From: Desulfurococcales archaeon
GTDB taxonomy: Archaea; Thermoproteota; Thermoprotei_A; Sulfolobales; NBVN01
DNA length: 64,000 nucleotides
Direction: 5' to 3'
Assembly: GCA_023255955.1 (NCBI GenBank)
Contig: JAGDWD010000004.1
Coordinates: 51,908-115,907 of the forward strand
How positions within the stretch are numbered: the stretch's first letter is position 1; every line of letters begins with the position of its first letter. The translations under genes and the position numbers were made by a program. Positions 8,896-18,166 of this stretch are shown here, piece after piece. Below the pieces are notes generated by a model. It was given only the letters and a program-made list of their open reading frames with translations. It made no database searches and had not been told where the DNA came from.

Positions 8896-9857
8896 CTGTA
8901 CCTCACCCTCGGATCTAAGTAGGCGTATAGTAGGTCTATAATGAAGTTAACCACGATAACACTCATCGTTAAGATAACTACAGCGCCCTGAAGGAGCCAG
9001 AAGTCCCTATTAAATATCGCTTCATAGACCAACCTCCCAGTCCCCGGATAGGAGAACACAGTCTCAGTCTGTATCGCGCCATCGATTATGAAGGCGTACC
9101 TCATCCCTAACACAGTTACGATTGGGAGCATAGCGTTCCTAGCTACATACTTCCTCTTAACGTACTTCTCGGGTAGCCCCTTAGCTACAGCAGTAGTTAC
9201 GAAGTCCTCACCGAGAACATCGACAACGACGTTCCTCACGTATATGAGCTCGGAGAGAAAGCCCCTGAATGTCATAACGAAGAACGGTAGGATGTAGTGC
9301 CAGAGGTAGTCCGAGATCCAGTCCCAGGTGAGTGAGAACGACTTACCCGGTGTTACAGCTCCGAAGATAGGTGTGAGCCTCAGCTGTACTGAGAATACGA
9401 ACAGAAATATTATGGCTAGCCAGAAGTACGGTGTCGATCTAATGAACATCGATACGCTCATGAATACTGAGTCAAGTCTAGTGCCTCTCCTCCACCCTAT
9501 CTCTATCCCTATAGTGTAGGCTAGGTAGTTAGACAGGGTTATCGACGGGATGAGTAGGGCTAGAGTATACGGTAGTTTCTGCATTATTATGTCAAATACC
9601 GGTGCCTTGTAGTGAAGGGAGTATCCGAGGTCCCCCCTGAAGAGGTTCACGACGTAGTTCACGAACTGCTCATGAAGAGGTCTGTCCAGGCCGAACGCTG
9701 CCTTGAGGGCAGCTATGGTCGCAGGCGATATTCGCGGGTCATTAGCAAGCTCTGCTAAGGGGTCACCAGTCATTCTAGCTAGTAGGAAAACTATTGCTAT
9801 CACAACTATGAAGGTTATAAAAGAGGTGTAGATTCTCCTAACTAAAAAAGCCTTCAA
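8892..9857 (-). CDS. Oligopeptide ABC transporter permease, DppB type (set 1)
   Basis: A 321-residue permease with the DppB signature: an N-terminal helix followed by RMTGDPLAELANDPRISP and FGLDRPLHEQFVNYV, six hydrophobic segments, and the EAA-type loop ATAVAKGLPEKYVKRKYVAR that contacts the ATPase. It lies 10 bases after its binding protein gene and overlaps dppC. Paralogous to the permease at 12850-13830. Confidence 0.9.
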   Translation of the reverse strand: MKAFLVRRIYTSFITFIVVIAIVFLLARMTGDPLAELANDPRISPATIAALKAAFGLDRPLHEQFVNYVVNLFRGDLGYSLHYKAPVFDIIMQKLPYTLALLIPSITLSNYLAYTIGIEIGWRRGTRLDSVFMSVSMFIRSTPYFWLAIIFLFVFSVQLRLTPIFGAVTPGKSFSLTWDWISDYLWHYILPFFVMTFRGFLSELIYVRNVVVDVLGEDFVTTAVAKGLPEKYVKRKYVARNAMLPIVTVLGMRYAFIIDGAIQTETVFSYPGTGRLVYEAIFNRDFWLLQGAVVILTMSVIVVNFIIDLLYAYLDPRVRYR

Positions 9858-9867
9858 CTTAACTCAC

Positions 9868-11820
9868 CTATCTCCTCCTGAGTACTAAGAGCACTATAGC
9901 TACGACAACCACTACTAAGACAGCGGCAACCACCGCCAGGGTGTAGTCAGGTCCTCCCACCGAGGTTGTAGGCGTTGGTGAAGGAGTTGATGATGGTGTT
10001 GGCGGTGGGGTGGGGCTCGTAGTTGGCTGTGTAGTAGGAGCTGCCGAGGTTGTTGGGGATGGTGTAGTTGTTGGGGTGGGCTTAGGTGTTGTTATAGGTG
10101 TTGGGCAGAGGCTACTCTTAAGTGATAACCTCAACATGTTGATCCTGTTACTGAGGGTATCTGACGGTGTTATGAACCAGTTTTCGAATTTATCTGTGCG
10201 GTATGGTGTTGGGAACGCCTGGTAGTAGAGGTTTACTACTGGGGCTTCCAACGCTAGGATCTCCTGGATTTTCCAGGCCAGCTCCTTGCGACGTGTCTCG
10301 TTGAAGCTGCTTCTCAACTCCTCCAACATCTTGTCGACTTCTGGATTACAGTACTTCGCCCAGTTACTTGAGCCTCCAGGTGGGCAGTGGAACCTGGTGT
10401 AGAGCCAGCTAATGTCAGCGCTCCAACCGCTACCGAGTAGCCAGGTCATAACCTTCCCTTCCCTGATCATAGGCCAGAGGGTTGCCCACTCGTAGTAGTA
10501 GACCTCGGCCTTGATGCCTCCTCCAGGGATGTTAGCTAGGAACTCTTTGAGTAGCTCTGCGACACGGGCTCTTACAGGGTCGTAGCCTGGTGTTGGTGAG
10601 TATATCTCTATTACTACCGGCTCTCCTCTAGGTCCGTCTCTCCAGCCATCACCATTCTTATCAGTAAACCCTATCTCATCAAGTATTTGAGCAGCCTTCT
10701 TCGGGTCGTAGTAGACGAGCTTCTCAACATTAGGATTATACCAGGGAGCGCAGTAACCGAAAGGCCCGACAACGCCGGGGCTACCTACCATGCCGTAGCC
10801 TAGTAAGACATCATTAACTAGGACCTCCCTATCTACAGCATACGACAGTGCTAACCTGAACTTCGATATGTTCAGGGGCCATACGGTGGTTAGTAGTCCC
10901 CAGTGGCGGAATGATTCTGAGAGCCTCGCATGAATCTTGATGTTGGGGTATGTCTCAAGTGTTTTAGCTACTGCCGGATCTACTCCCCATAAGAACGCGT
11001 CTACCTCACCGTTCTGTATTGCGAGGACAGCTACGTTAGCGTCTGTGATTATTACTAGTATCAACTCATCAATGCAGGGCCTCCCCATCCAGTAGTCCTT
11101 GTTAGCTACGAAACGTACGTACTGTCCAGAGACGTGCTCCACGAATTTGAATGGGCCGCTACCTACCAGCTCCTCAGGTTTCGGAGAGTACTTAGCTAGC
11201 TGGTCACCATATGTTTGTAGTAGTGGTTCCCATATGTGCTTAGGCATGATGTTCATTACTGGCAGGGCGTTCAATATGAAGCCGGCGTCAGGATTCTTGA
11301 AGTATATCTTCACTGTGTATTTGTCTACTGCCTCGGCTCTATCTACTGATGTGAAGTATCCGTGGTAGTACGGCCACGACCTATTTGCTAGGACGTTTAT
11401 CGTGAACGCTACGTCCTCAGCTGTGAGCTCAACACCATCATGGAACTTAATACCCTCCCTAATCTTCATAGTAAGTACCTTATAATCCTCACTATACTCC
11501 AACGAAGTAGCTACCTCCCATGTGGGGGATCCGTTGATTATTCTGAGGGGCCTATCATATATCATCTCAAGAGGTATCAGGTCCCAGTCAGTACCAGCAA
11601 CCCACCAGTTCAGGGTTGTCACAGCGCTCGGCATAGCTAGTTTTAGTGTCCCCCCGTAACAGCTACACGGCTTCAAGTACTTGTCGTACGTGTTTGCGGT
11701 AATAGCTGAAGAAGCTTTAGCCTGCTGCCCCCATGCCGGATAAATCACGCTGAAAGCTAATAATAGTAGTATTAGGGCAGGGAGTATGAGCCCAGCCTTC
11801 AAAGACCGCATGTTTCTCAC
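9868..11820 (-). CDS. Extracellular solute-binding protein, family 5 (set 1)
   Basis: A 650-residue SBP_bac_5 protein. It has an N-terminal signal peptide, the family motif LTAEDVAFTINVLANR, and a C-terminal membrane anchor (YTLAVVAAVLVVVVVAIVLL) followed by Arg residues. A Thr/Pro/Ser repeat linker of about 50 residues precedes the anchor, as in archaeal surface-tethered and often glycosylated binding proteins. Such proteins capture oligopeptides or oligosaccharides for the DppBC channel encoded next. The GTG start is leaderless relative to the BoxA at 11841-11850. Confidence 0.92.
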   Translation of the reverse strand: MRNMRSLKAGLILPALILLLLAFSVIYPAWGQQAKASSAITANTYDKYLKPCSCYGGTLKLAMPSAVTTLNWWVAGTDWDLIPLEMIYDRPLRIINGSPTWEVATSLEYSEDYKVLTMKIREGIKFHDGVELTAEDVAFTINVLANRSWPYYHGYFTSVDRAEAVDKYTVKIYFKNPDAGFILNALPVMNIMPKHIWEPLLQTYGDQLAKYSPKPEELVGSGPFKFVEHVSGQYVRFVANKDYWMGRPCIDELILVIITDANVAVLAIQNGEVDAFLWGVDPAVAKTLETYPNIKIHARLSESFRHWGLLTTVWPLNISKFRLALSYAVDREVLVNDVLLGYGMVGSPGVVGPFGYCAPWYNPNVEKLVYYDPKKAAQILDEIGFTDKNGDGWRDGPRGEPVVIEIYSPTPGYDPVRARVAELLKEFLANIPGGGIKAEVYYYEWATLWPMIREGKVMTWLLGSGWSADISWLYTRFHCPPGGSSNWAKYCNPEVDKMLEELRSSFNETRRKELAWKIQEILALEAPVVNLYYQAFPTPYRTDKFENWFITPSDTLSNRINMLRLSLKSSLCPTPITTPKPTPTTTPSPTTSAAPTTQPTTSPTPPPTPSSTPSPTPTTSVGGPDYTLAVVAAVLVVVVVAIVLLVLRRR

Positions 11821-11840
11821 AGTATAAACTCGTGGACCGG

Positions 11841-11850
11841 TATTTAAGCG
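11841..11850 (-). promoter_or_regulatory. BoxA of the set 1 importer
   Basis: CGCTTAAATA on the minus strand is centred about 25 bases upstream of the GTG start, so the mRNA would be leaderless. Confidence 0.6.
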
Positions 11851-11992
11851 TAGAACGATCTGCGATGAATCTGGGAGTGCTTAGAAATAGTTTGGAGAGC
11901 TTAGGGCTAGACCTCGAAGTGGATTACCTGAGGTAGTAGCTACGTACAGAAAGAGATTAGATGTATTGCTCGACGGTAAATAGATGATGAGA

Positions 11993-12847
11993 TTATCTCC
12001 TCGAGTGCTTGAGTCTCGGGTTGACCTTCTCCTCTATTGCTACCCCAAGTAGGGTGAAGCCAGTCCCCAGGAGAGCTATTGCTAGCCCGGGTGTGAATAC
12101 CCATAGCCAGAGTCCTTGGTGTAGGGCGTGACCTACTTGAGCTCTCCTCAGTATCTGTCCCCAGCTCTTAGCGATGGGGTCTCCCAACCCTAAGAAGCTC
12201 AGACCTGCCTCGGTCAGTATTGCTGAGGTAGCACTTAGGACTATGTTAGCTATCACTAGTGGCACTACGTGGGGGAGTATGTGCCTGAACATTATCCTGA
12301 AGCTCCCAGCACCAGTAGCTCTCGCAGCTTCGACGTAGGCTCTTTCCCTTAGGCTAAGTACCTGCGACCTAACCATTCTTGCGAACCCGGGCCATCCGAA
12401 GATAGCGAGAACCAGGATTATGTTGTTTAGGCTGGGTCCTAAGTAGGCCGCTAAAATAATTATTAGAGGTAGTGACGGGAGTGCCAACATCACGTCAACA
12501 GCTCCTACTACTAACTCATCTATGTACCCACCTAGATAACCAGCAATTATTCCGAGGATCGTGCCTATTATAGATGAGAGTATGGGTGCTGTGAAGCCGA
12601 CGTAGAGGCTAATCCTACTACCATAGATAAACTCACTGAATATGTCCTGGCCTATGTCGTTAGTTCCCAGAATGAACCTTTCATTAGGTGGTGTATAAGG
12701 TGGTCCTACAAGTTCGTAGGGGTTGTATGGGGCTATGATATCAGCGAAGATAGCTATCAGGGTGAAAAACATTATTATTGCGAACCCTATGAGCCCCATC
12801 CTATTCTCTATTAATATGTACCGTAGGTCTCTAAGTATTGACACCAT
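11993..12847 (-). CDS. Oligopeptide ABC transporter permease, DppC type (set 2)
   Basis: A 284-residue DppC-type permease with the N-terminal IFADIIAPYNPYELVGPPY region, LGTNDIGQDIFSEFIYGSR, six hydrophobic segments and the EAA-type loop EAARATGAGSFRIMFRHILP. It is the last gene of the second minus-strand set and is followed by no ATPase gene. It is clearly paralogous to the DppC at 8008-8895. Confidence 0.9.
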   Translation of the reverse strand: MVSILRDLRYILIENRMGLIGFAIIMFFTLIAIFADIIAPYNPYELVGPPYTPPNERFILGTNDIGQDIFSEFIYGSRISLYVGFTAPILSSIIGTILGIIAGYLGGYIDELVVGAVDVMLALPSLPLIIILAAYLGPSLNNIILVLAIFGWPGFARMVRSQVLSLRERAYVEAARATGAGSFRIMFRHILPHVVPLVIANIVLSATSAILTEAGLSFLGLGDPIAKSWGQILRRAQVGHALHQGLWLWVFTPGLAIALLGTGFTLLGVAIEEKVNPRLKHSRR

Positions 12848-12849
12848 AG

Positions 12850-13830
12850 CTACCCCCTCCTAACATATCTAATTCTAGGGTCTACGACCGCGTAGAGCAG
12901 GTCTGCCGCGAAGTTAGCTACTATTACGGTTATAGATAGCATGAAGAAGGCAGCGTTCAGAACTGGGTAGTCCTTGAACATTATAGACTCATATATTAGG
13001 TACCCTACCCCCGGATAGGAGAACACGGTCTCGGTTATAACAGCCCCTCCCACGATGTGTCCGAGCCTTATGGCAAGCATTGTCAGTGGGGGGAGTAAGG
13101 CGTTCCTCAAAGCATGCTTCATAAGCGTTCTCTCAGGTAATCCCTTAGCTCTAGCAACGAACATGAAGTCTTCCTCTAGGATGTCGACCATGGAGTTCCT
13201 AGTGACTAGAGTGTATGAAGCGTAGGCAGTTAAAGTAACAACAAGAACTGGTAGGGTTAGGTGCCACAAGACGTCGGCTACGTACTCCAGGAAGTTGCTG
13301 TAGCTAGCTCCAGGAGTTAGTGCGTGAGCTATGGGGAAGATCCTTAACTGATATCCGAAGACGTACTGGAACATCAGGGCTAGCCAGTAGTAAGGAATAG
13401 CATAGACAATTATCGCAGATATAGTAACAGCGACGTCGTACTTCGTACCACGTCTCCACCCAGCTAGGATGCCCATAAGCATACCGAAAGCAGGGACGGT
13501 TATCGAGGTCACTCCCTGAAGGAGTAGGGTCCAGGGAAGTCTCTCCATGACCAGCTCGTAGACAGTTCTCGGGTAGTACTTGTAGCTATATCCCCACTGA
13601 CCAGTAAACAAGCTCTCTATGTAGGCTACGAACTGCTCGTGGAGAGGTCGATCAAGCTTCCAAAGACTTACAAGTATCTTAACTGTTTCCGGAGGGAGGT
13701 TGTACTCGTTAGCGAGTATAGATGCTGGGTTCCCGGGCATTGCCCTCGGTAAGATGAAGTTGAGGATGATTATTATGAAGAAAACAGCCAGCATTCTAAT
13801 AGCTCTACTAAGTAAAAAATATCTTAACAT
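12850..13830 (-). CDS. Oligopeptide ABC transporter permease, DppB type (set 2)
   Basis: A 326-residue DppB-type permease with the N-terminal RAMPGNPASILANEYNLPPE segment, LDRPLHEQFVAYIESLF, about six transmembrane helices and the coupling loop FVARAKGLPERTLMKHALRN. It starts 12 bases after the binding-protein gene and ends 2 bases before dppC, so the three genes form one transcript. Confidence 0.9.
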   Translation of the reverse strand: MLRYFLLSRAIRMLAVFFIIIILNFILPRAMPGNPASILANEYNLPPETVKILVSLWKLDRPLHEQFVAYIESLFTGQWGYSYKYYPRTVYELVMERLPWTLLLQGVTSITVPAFGMLMGILAGWRRGTKYDVAVTISAIIVYAIPYYWLALMFQYVFGYQLRIFPIAHALTPGASYSNFLEYVADVLWHLTLPVLVVTLTAYASYTLVTRNSMVDILEEDFMFVARAKGLPERTLMKHALRNALLPPLTMLAIRLGHIVGGAVITETVFSYPGVGYLIYESIMFKDYPVLNAAFFMLSITVIVANFAADLLYAVVDPRIRYVRRG

Positions 13831-13842
13831 TGAGTAGATCCC

Positions 13843-15711
13843 TCACCTCCTCCTCATAGCTAGGAAGGCTACAGCTACTAACACGACGATTAGGACAACA
13901 ATAGCTACCACAGTCTCTGTTGGTATCCCGCCTGGCGGTGCTGTCGTCACCGTCCCAGTAACTATCTGTGTTTGAGTCATTATCATCGTCGTACCGCCAA
14001 CTACCTGGGTCACCTCCCTGATCTGAGTAATCGGTACTGTCTGGATTATCTGGGTCACGACAGTAACTACTTGCGGGCCCTTTAGTGATAGACTCAGTAC
14101 TGAGAGCTTTGAGGTGGGACCCTCACTCTCTATCCACCCAACATACTTATCGGTTCTGTAAGCTACGAGAGATGTCTTCATGTAAAGTGTTAGAGCTGGT
14201 AGGTCTCTCGCGACTATCTCCTGTATCTTCCACACTATCTCACGTCTCTTCTCAGGATCTAGGGTCCTCCTCTGCTGCTCGAGTAGCTGATCCATCTCCG
14301 GGTTTCTATATCTAAACCAGTTCCTCCCAGCATACTCCCCAATCGGAGGTGCCTGCAAGCTGTGGAACCTTTCATATATGTAGTAGTCTATCTCTGTAGT
14401 CCTGGACATACCCATACCCATGAAGCCTATGTCGAAGTTTCCGCGACCCTCTCTCTCGTCAACGGTACCCAGGGACTGTGCCTCGATCTTAGCCTCAATA
14501 CCTACCTTACTTAACCAGCCAGCTATGAGCTCAGCCGACCTCTCAAACTCTGCTCTACCAGATATCGTTAGAATGCTGAAGCTGAGTTTTGTCCCGTTAG
14601 GTGTCTCCCTAATGCCATCACCATCCCGGTCCACGAATCCGAGCTTGTCCAATATCTCCTTCGCCTTCGTGAGGTTCTGCTTTCTATATGTAACGCTTGG
14701 GTTGTACCAGCCGCCGAAGAGTGGTTGTATCCACCCGTCGGCTGCTGGGTAGCCGTAACCTAGTAGAACTGTGTTTACGATGGCCTGTTTGTCTACGGTG
14801 TAGGCTATTGCCTCTCTAAATTCCCTTATAGAGAACGGGTACTTATCTAAGTTAAAGCCGATCCATCTTAGAGAGGCTGAATGCGTGAGTTCAACAACTC
14901 TTATGTTCGGGTCCCTAAGTAGTGTTGGAACAAGCTCTGGAGCTACCGTTACTGCGGTCATGGCATCTATGTTCCCCGCCATTAGGTCGAGCATCAAGGC
15001 ATCCGTACTCTTATATAAGACGACGACTATCTTATCGATCTTAGGCCTCCCACGGTAATATTTATCGTTTACTACGAGCTCTATGGAGACCCCGGATGTG
15101 TACTTAGCGAACTTAAACGGACCGCTACCTACAGGGTTTTCAAGGTTCTTGAACGTCAGTGGATCTACCTTAGACCATATATGCTTAGGTAGGGGATATA
15201 TTATGGCACCTATGTAGAACAGTGCTGGAGCATACGGCTCTTTAAGCTTAAACTCCACGGTTTTTGCGTCGACTGCTTTTACGTACTCTATATACTTCCT
15301 CAGACCCCACTTATCTAGCTTATCAGAGTAGTTAGATGCTAGAACTAGGTTAAAGGTGAACTCAACATCCTCAGCTGTGATGGGCGTGCCGTCATGCCAG
15401 TACGCATTAGGTCTAAGCTTAAACGTTATGATCAGGTTCCTCTCATCAATACTATAGGACTCGGCGAGCCAGGGAATGTAAGTTCCATTAGCAGATATGT
15501 AGATTAAGGTGTCGTAAAGCGTTCCCCACACGTAGCCAGCTGCTGCGAAGAGACTTGTGAAGGGGTTGAAGCTATCGATCTCGTCCGGCATCCCGATCTT
15601 TAGAACTGCTTCCTGAGCTACTAGGATGTCTGAGTAAGGTAGTGTAAGGCTTAACACTAGGATTACTATAAATATAGCTATTGGGATGTGCCGCCCACGA
15701 AACCAGAGCAT
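13843..15711 (-). CDS. Extracellular solute-binding protein, family 5 (set 2)
   Basis: A 622-residue SBP_bac_5 protein with a signal peptide, ITAEDVEFTFNLVLASN (family motif), a Thr/Val/Gln-rich stretch near residues 560-595 and a C-terminal transmembrane anchor ending in AMRRR. It is divergent in sequence from the set 1 binding protein, so the two importers probably take different substrates. A GAGGT ribosome-binding site lies upstream of ATG 15711 and a BoxA further out. Confidence 0.92.
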   Translation of the reverse strand: MLWFRGRHIPIAIFIVILVLSLTLPYSDILVAQEAVLKIGMPDEIDSFNPFTSLFAAAGYVWGTLYDTLIYISANGTYIPWLAESYSIDERNLIITFKLRPNAYWHDGTPITAEDVEFTFNLVLASNYSDKLDKWGLRKYIEYVKAVDAKTVEFKLKEPYAPALFYIGAIIYPLPKHIWSKVDPLTFKNLENPVGSGPFKFAKYTSGVSIELVVNDKYYRGRPKIDKIVVVLYKSTDALMLDLMAGNIDAMTAVTVAPELVPTLLRDPNIRVVELTHSASLRWIGFNLDKYPFSIREFREAIAYTVDKQAIVNTVLLGYGYPAADGWIQPLFGGWYNPSVTYRKQNLTKAKEILDKLGFVDRDGDGIRETPNGTKLSFSILTISGRAEFERSAELIAGWLSKVGIEAKIEAQSLGTVDEREGRGNFDIGFMGMGMSRTTEIDYYIYERFHSLQAPPIGEYAGRNWFRYRNPEMDQLLEQQRRTLDPEKRREIVWKIQEIVARDLPALTLYMKTSLVAYRTDKYVGWIESEGPTSKLSVLSLSLKGPQVVTVVTQIIQTVPITQIREVTQVVGGTTMIMTQTQIVTGTVTTAPPGGIPTETVVAIVVLIVVLVAVAFLAMRRR

Positions 15712-15743
15712 TACTAAGGACCTCAGTTAATTGTTGTTCTAGA

Positions 15744-15753
15744 GTTTTTAAGG
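15744..15753 (-). promoter_or_regulatory. BoxA of the set 2 importer
   Basis: CCTTAAAAAC on the minus strand stands about 37 bases upstream of the ATG; a GAGGT site lies in the short leader between them. Confidence 0.45.
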
Positions 15754-15997
15754 GGCGAGGTAAGTAACAGAACTACCTAAACTCTTCTCTCCATAATTCT
15801 ATAAATATGAGTAGGGGGCTCCATAGCACTTAACCTAACTTTCCTAACTTATGGGTTCGTCTTTCTAGTGTTACAGAAACTTCATTGTGGTTCCCTCACG
15901 TAGCTGTTGTAGGGTTCTATATAAAGTAGTTTTAGGGGCTGAAGATAATGGTAGATTATATTAGCTTCGAATGACTGTATACATACTTGGGATGTAT

Positions 15998-16537
15998 ATG
16001 AGTAGGCGTAGGGATGAGGAGGATCCTTTTGAGAGGATAAACAGGTTGTTCCGAGAGATGTTCGAGGAGTTTGATGAAGAGATCCGGAGGTTGATGAAGG
16101 AGATGGAGAGGGCTCAGGAGTTCGGCGTCGAGAGATTCAGGTCACTAACAGGCAAACCATACGTCTGGGGTTTCGAGATAACTATCGGTCCGGACGGTGT
16201 GCCGAGGATTAAGGAGTTCGGGAACATTAAGAGGGTAGGTAGGGTGCCGAAGATAACTGAGGAGGTTGAGCCGATGATAGACGTGATCGACGAGGGAGAT
16301 AAGCTCAGGATCGTTGCTGAGCTTCCAGGTGTCGAGAAGGATAAGATAAGTCTCAAGGCGTCCGGTCTCAAGCTTATAATAAGGGCCAGCAACCATAAGA
16401 AGTACTACAAGGAGGTGGACTTACCGGCTGAGGTAGATATATCGTCTGCTAAAGCTACCTACAGGAACGGTGTATTGGAGATAGAGGTGAAGAAGAAAAA
16501 GGCTGCCGAGGAGGAAAGAGAAATTAAGATCGAGTAG
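15998..16537 (+). CDS. Small heat-shock protein, Hsp20/alpha-crystallin family
   Basis: A charged helical N-terminus (RINRLFREMFEEFDEEIRR) is followed by an alpha-crystallin domain with IVAELPGVEKDKISLKA and the hallmark YRNGVLEIEVKKK near the end. ATP-independent chaperones of this type hold unfolding proteins in oligomers. ATG 15998 is chosen because ttatatta at 15956-15963 predicts transcription from about 15983; the ATG at 15971 would leave the RNA without that codon. ATG 15992 is also possible. The gene appears monocistronic. Confidence 0.9.
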   Translation: MSRRRDEEDPFERINRLFREMFEEFDEEIRRLMKEMERAQEFGVERFRSLTGKPYVWGFEITIGPDGVPRIKEFGNIKRVGRVPKITEEVEPMIDVIDEGDKLRIVAELPGVEKDKISLKASGLKLIIRASNHKKYYKEVDLPAEVDISSAKATYRNGVLEIEVKKKKAAEEEREIKIE

Positions 16538-16618
16538 GTTTTCAGTCAATAACAGCAAAACTCGTTGTAGAGCCTACACGTTTTTATGTAACTGACTTGG
16601 GTGCAGTACTCTAGCGGT

Positions 16619-17014
16619 ATGGACCTAGAGACTTTAGTACTTTATAGGCTTGCCGGGAAGGTCGAGCTACTCTACGCCTTAAAGTCGGTGGCCTCAAGTA
16701 ACCTAAGCTATCGTGAGGCCTCGGAAAAGTACGGTGTGAGTCAGGGGGTTGTTGAGAAGGCTCTACGGGATATCTGCGGAACCCATTTCAGAGAGTGCTC
16801 GAGAATCCTACCCCCAATTGTTGATGTGGTCCTAACCTCGGTGCCTTCCATAGCTACGGGAACTACCTGCAAGCTCTGCGGACTTGTAGTACTCAATGTA
16901 GTTCTACACATAAAGAAAAAGCATAAAGACCTGCTGAGCTACTACAGAAATATTCTGGAAGAAGAGGTTTTAGGACTGCTTAGGAGGACCTACATGGATC
17001 TCCGGAAGTCTTAG
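16619..17014 (+). CDS. Small HTH protein with C2H2-like zinc site, function unknown
   Basis: The N-terminal part contains SYREASEKYGVSQGVVEKAL, a helix-turn-helix pattern. The C-terminal part has CKLCG, then LHIKKKH, a C-x2-C/H-x4-H arrangement that could bind zinc, followed by a basic helix. A DNA- or RNA-binding role is inferred; I do not recognise a named family. A BoxA-like tttttatgta at 16581-16590 favours ATG 16619 over GTG 16601. It follows the Hsp20 gene on the same strand but has its own promoter. Confidence 0.65.
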   Translation: MDLETLVLYRLAGKVELLYALKSVASSNLSYREASEKYGVSQGVVEKALRDICGTHFRECSRILPPIVDVVLTSVPSIATGTTCKLCGLVVLNVVLHIKKKHKDLLSYYRNILEEEVLGLLRRTYMDLRKS

Positions 17015-17137
17015 GACATCTGGTATTAGCAGTAGATTGCTGAGGCGGTAAGGTAGTGCCCGCAGAGATTAGCTGAGGCAAATATCCTAAGTGGGGCTAA
17101 GAAACTATTTACTTTGTGTAAAGCTTTACCGGCTTTG

Positions 17138-17269
17138 ATGACTAGGATTTTGTGCCCGGTATGTGGGGTAGGTTAAGCCCGAGTGGGTACAGGTGCATAG
17201 CGGATGTATGTGGGGTCTTCACCCGCTCACCCCGAAAGCCCTCCCATGACGCGAGGAGGGAAGGAATGA
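17138..17269 (+). pseudogene. Decayed C-terminal fragment of an IS605-type TnpB
   Basis: Pieces of a TnpB zinc ribbon and tail occur in shifting frames: ILCPVCG, then LSPSGYRC in the next frame, then a proline-rich tail GSSPAHPESPPMTRGGKE ending at a stop. That order (first cysteine pair, GYRC, second pair, Pro/Met/Gly tail) is usual at the end of crenarchaeal TnpB. No RuvC motifs or transposon ends remain. The call rests on short motifs. Confidence 0.4.
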
Positions 17270-17272
17270 AAG

Positions 17273-18094
17273 TTACGCTAGACCGGAACGGTTACAGAAG
17301 GATAGTGTGTAGATATCGTTCCTCCTAAGCTCTAGTAGGGGTAGGGACTTCCTAACTTGGTATACGTAGCTCACATCTATGTCGAACTCTACGTACTTCT
17401 CTCCCAGTCCTAGGTCTAGCAGGACCGTCCCGAGAGGGTCGATGACCATGCTCCTACCGGTGAACCTAGTGCTGTACTGGTTTGCTACTACGACGTAATA
17501 CGTGTTCTCACTAGCTCTCGCTCTAGCGAGGAACCTGATGACTTCCTCCTTCATCGGGCCGCTGTACCAGGCTGAAGGGACTAAAACCACCTCAGCACCC
17601 TGAAGCCCGTAGTACCTGAAGAGCTCTGGGAACCTGAGGTCAAAACATATTGCGATAGTCAGCTTAGCACCCTTCACATCGAAGATACTGCCGGGTTTGT
17701 CCCCCGGGGTCATGTAGTCAGATTCTCGGACGCCTAGAGCATCAAATAGGTGGATCTTCCTATAGATCGTCACTATCTTCTCGTCAGGAGATATAACGAC
17801 GGCCGTGTTGTAAACTTTCGGGTATGTAGCTCGCTCAAGTAGTGTAACCAAAACGTACGTGGAGTTCTCCCTCGCGAACTTCTTGAACTCTGAGATGTAC
17901 GGGCCATCTACGGCCTCGGACGCCTCGTAGACCTCGACCGGGCTACGGCCAGCTATGTTAAGCATAGAGTACTCTGGGAGAACGACGATGTCTGCTTCAA
18001 CCCTCTTAGCTAGGGTGAGGATTCTCTCTACGTTTTTGAGTTTATCTCCAGAAGACTCGAACTGTAGTATACCGACTCTGAGGATCTTCTCCAA
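17273..18094 (-). CDS. Carbon-nitrogen hydrolase (nitrilase superfamily)
   Basis: A 273-residue enzyme with the nitrilase triad: Glu41 in VVLPEYSML, Lys in YRKIHLFD and the nucleophilic Cys in AICFDLRFPELFR. The length and FDLRFPELFR motif fit the omega-amidase / deaminated-glutathione amidase / NIT branch rather than true nitrilases. These cytosolic enzymes hydrolyse small amides. It is 72 bases downstream of the symporter gene on the same strand, so it may act on an imported amide or pyroglutamate-linked metabolite; that link is inference. Confidence 0.85.
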   Translation of the reverse strand: MEKILRVGILQFESSGDKLKNVERILTLAKRVEADIVVLPEYSMLNIAGRSPVEVYEASEAVDGPYISEFKKFARENSTYVLVTLLERATYPKVYNTAVVISPDEKIVTIYRKIHLFDALGVRESDYMTPGDKPGSIFDVKGAKLTIAICFDLRFPELFRYYGLQGAEVVLVPSAWYSGPMKEEVIRFLARARASENTYYVVVANQYSTRFTGRSMVIDPLGTVLLDLGLGEKYVEFDIDVSYVYQVRKSLPLLELRRNDIYTLSFCNRSGLA

Positions 18095-18166
18095 CTAGCT
18101 CCCTAGAAGGTGTTGACTTAGTTATTAAAGGTCTACATAAAAATAATGATTTAACGTTTCCTTCAT

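Noticed and set aside
10010..10225. Plus-strand Val/Gly-rich ORF
   Set aside because: It is the antisense of the Thr/Pro/Ser linker of the set 1 binding protein; the low-complexity codons leave the opposite strand open.
16114..16396. Two overlapping minus-strand ORFs inside hsp20
   Set aside because: The alpha-crystallin frame is fully convincing on the plus strand; these are its shadows.
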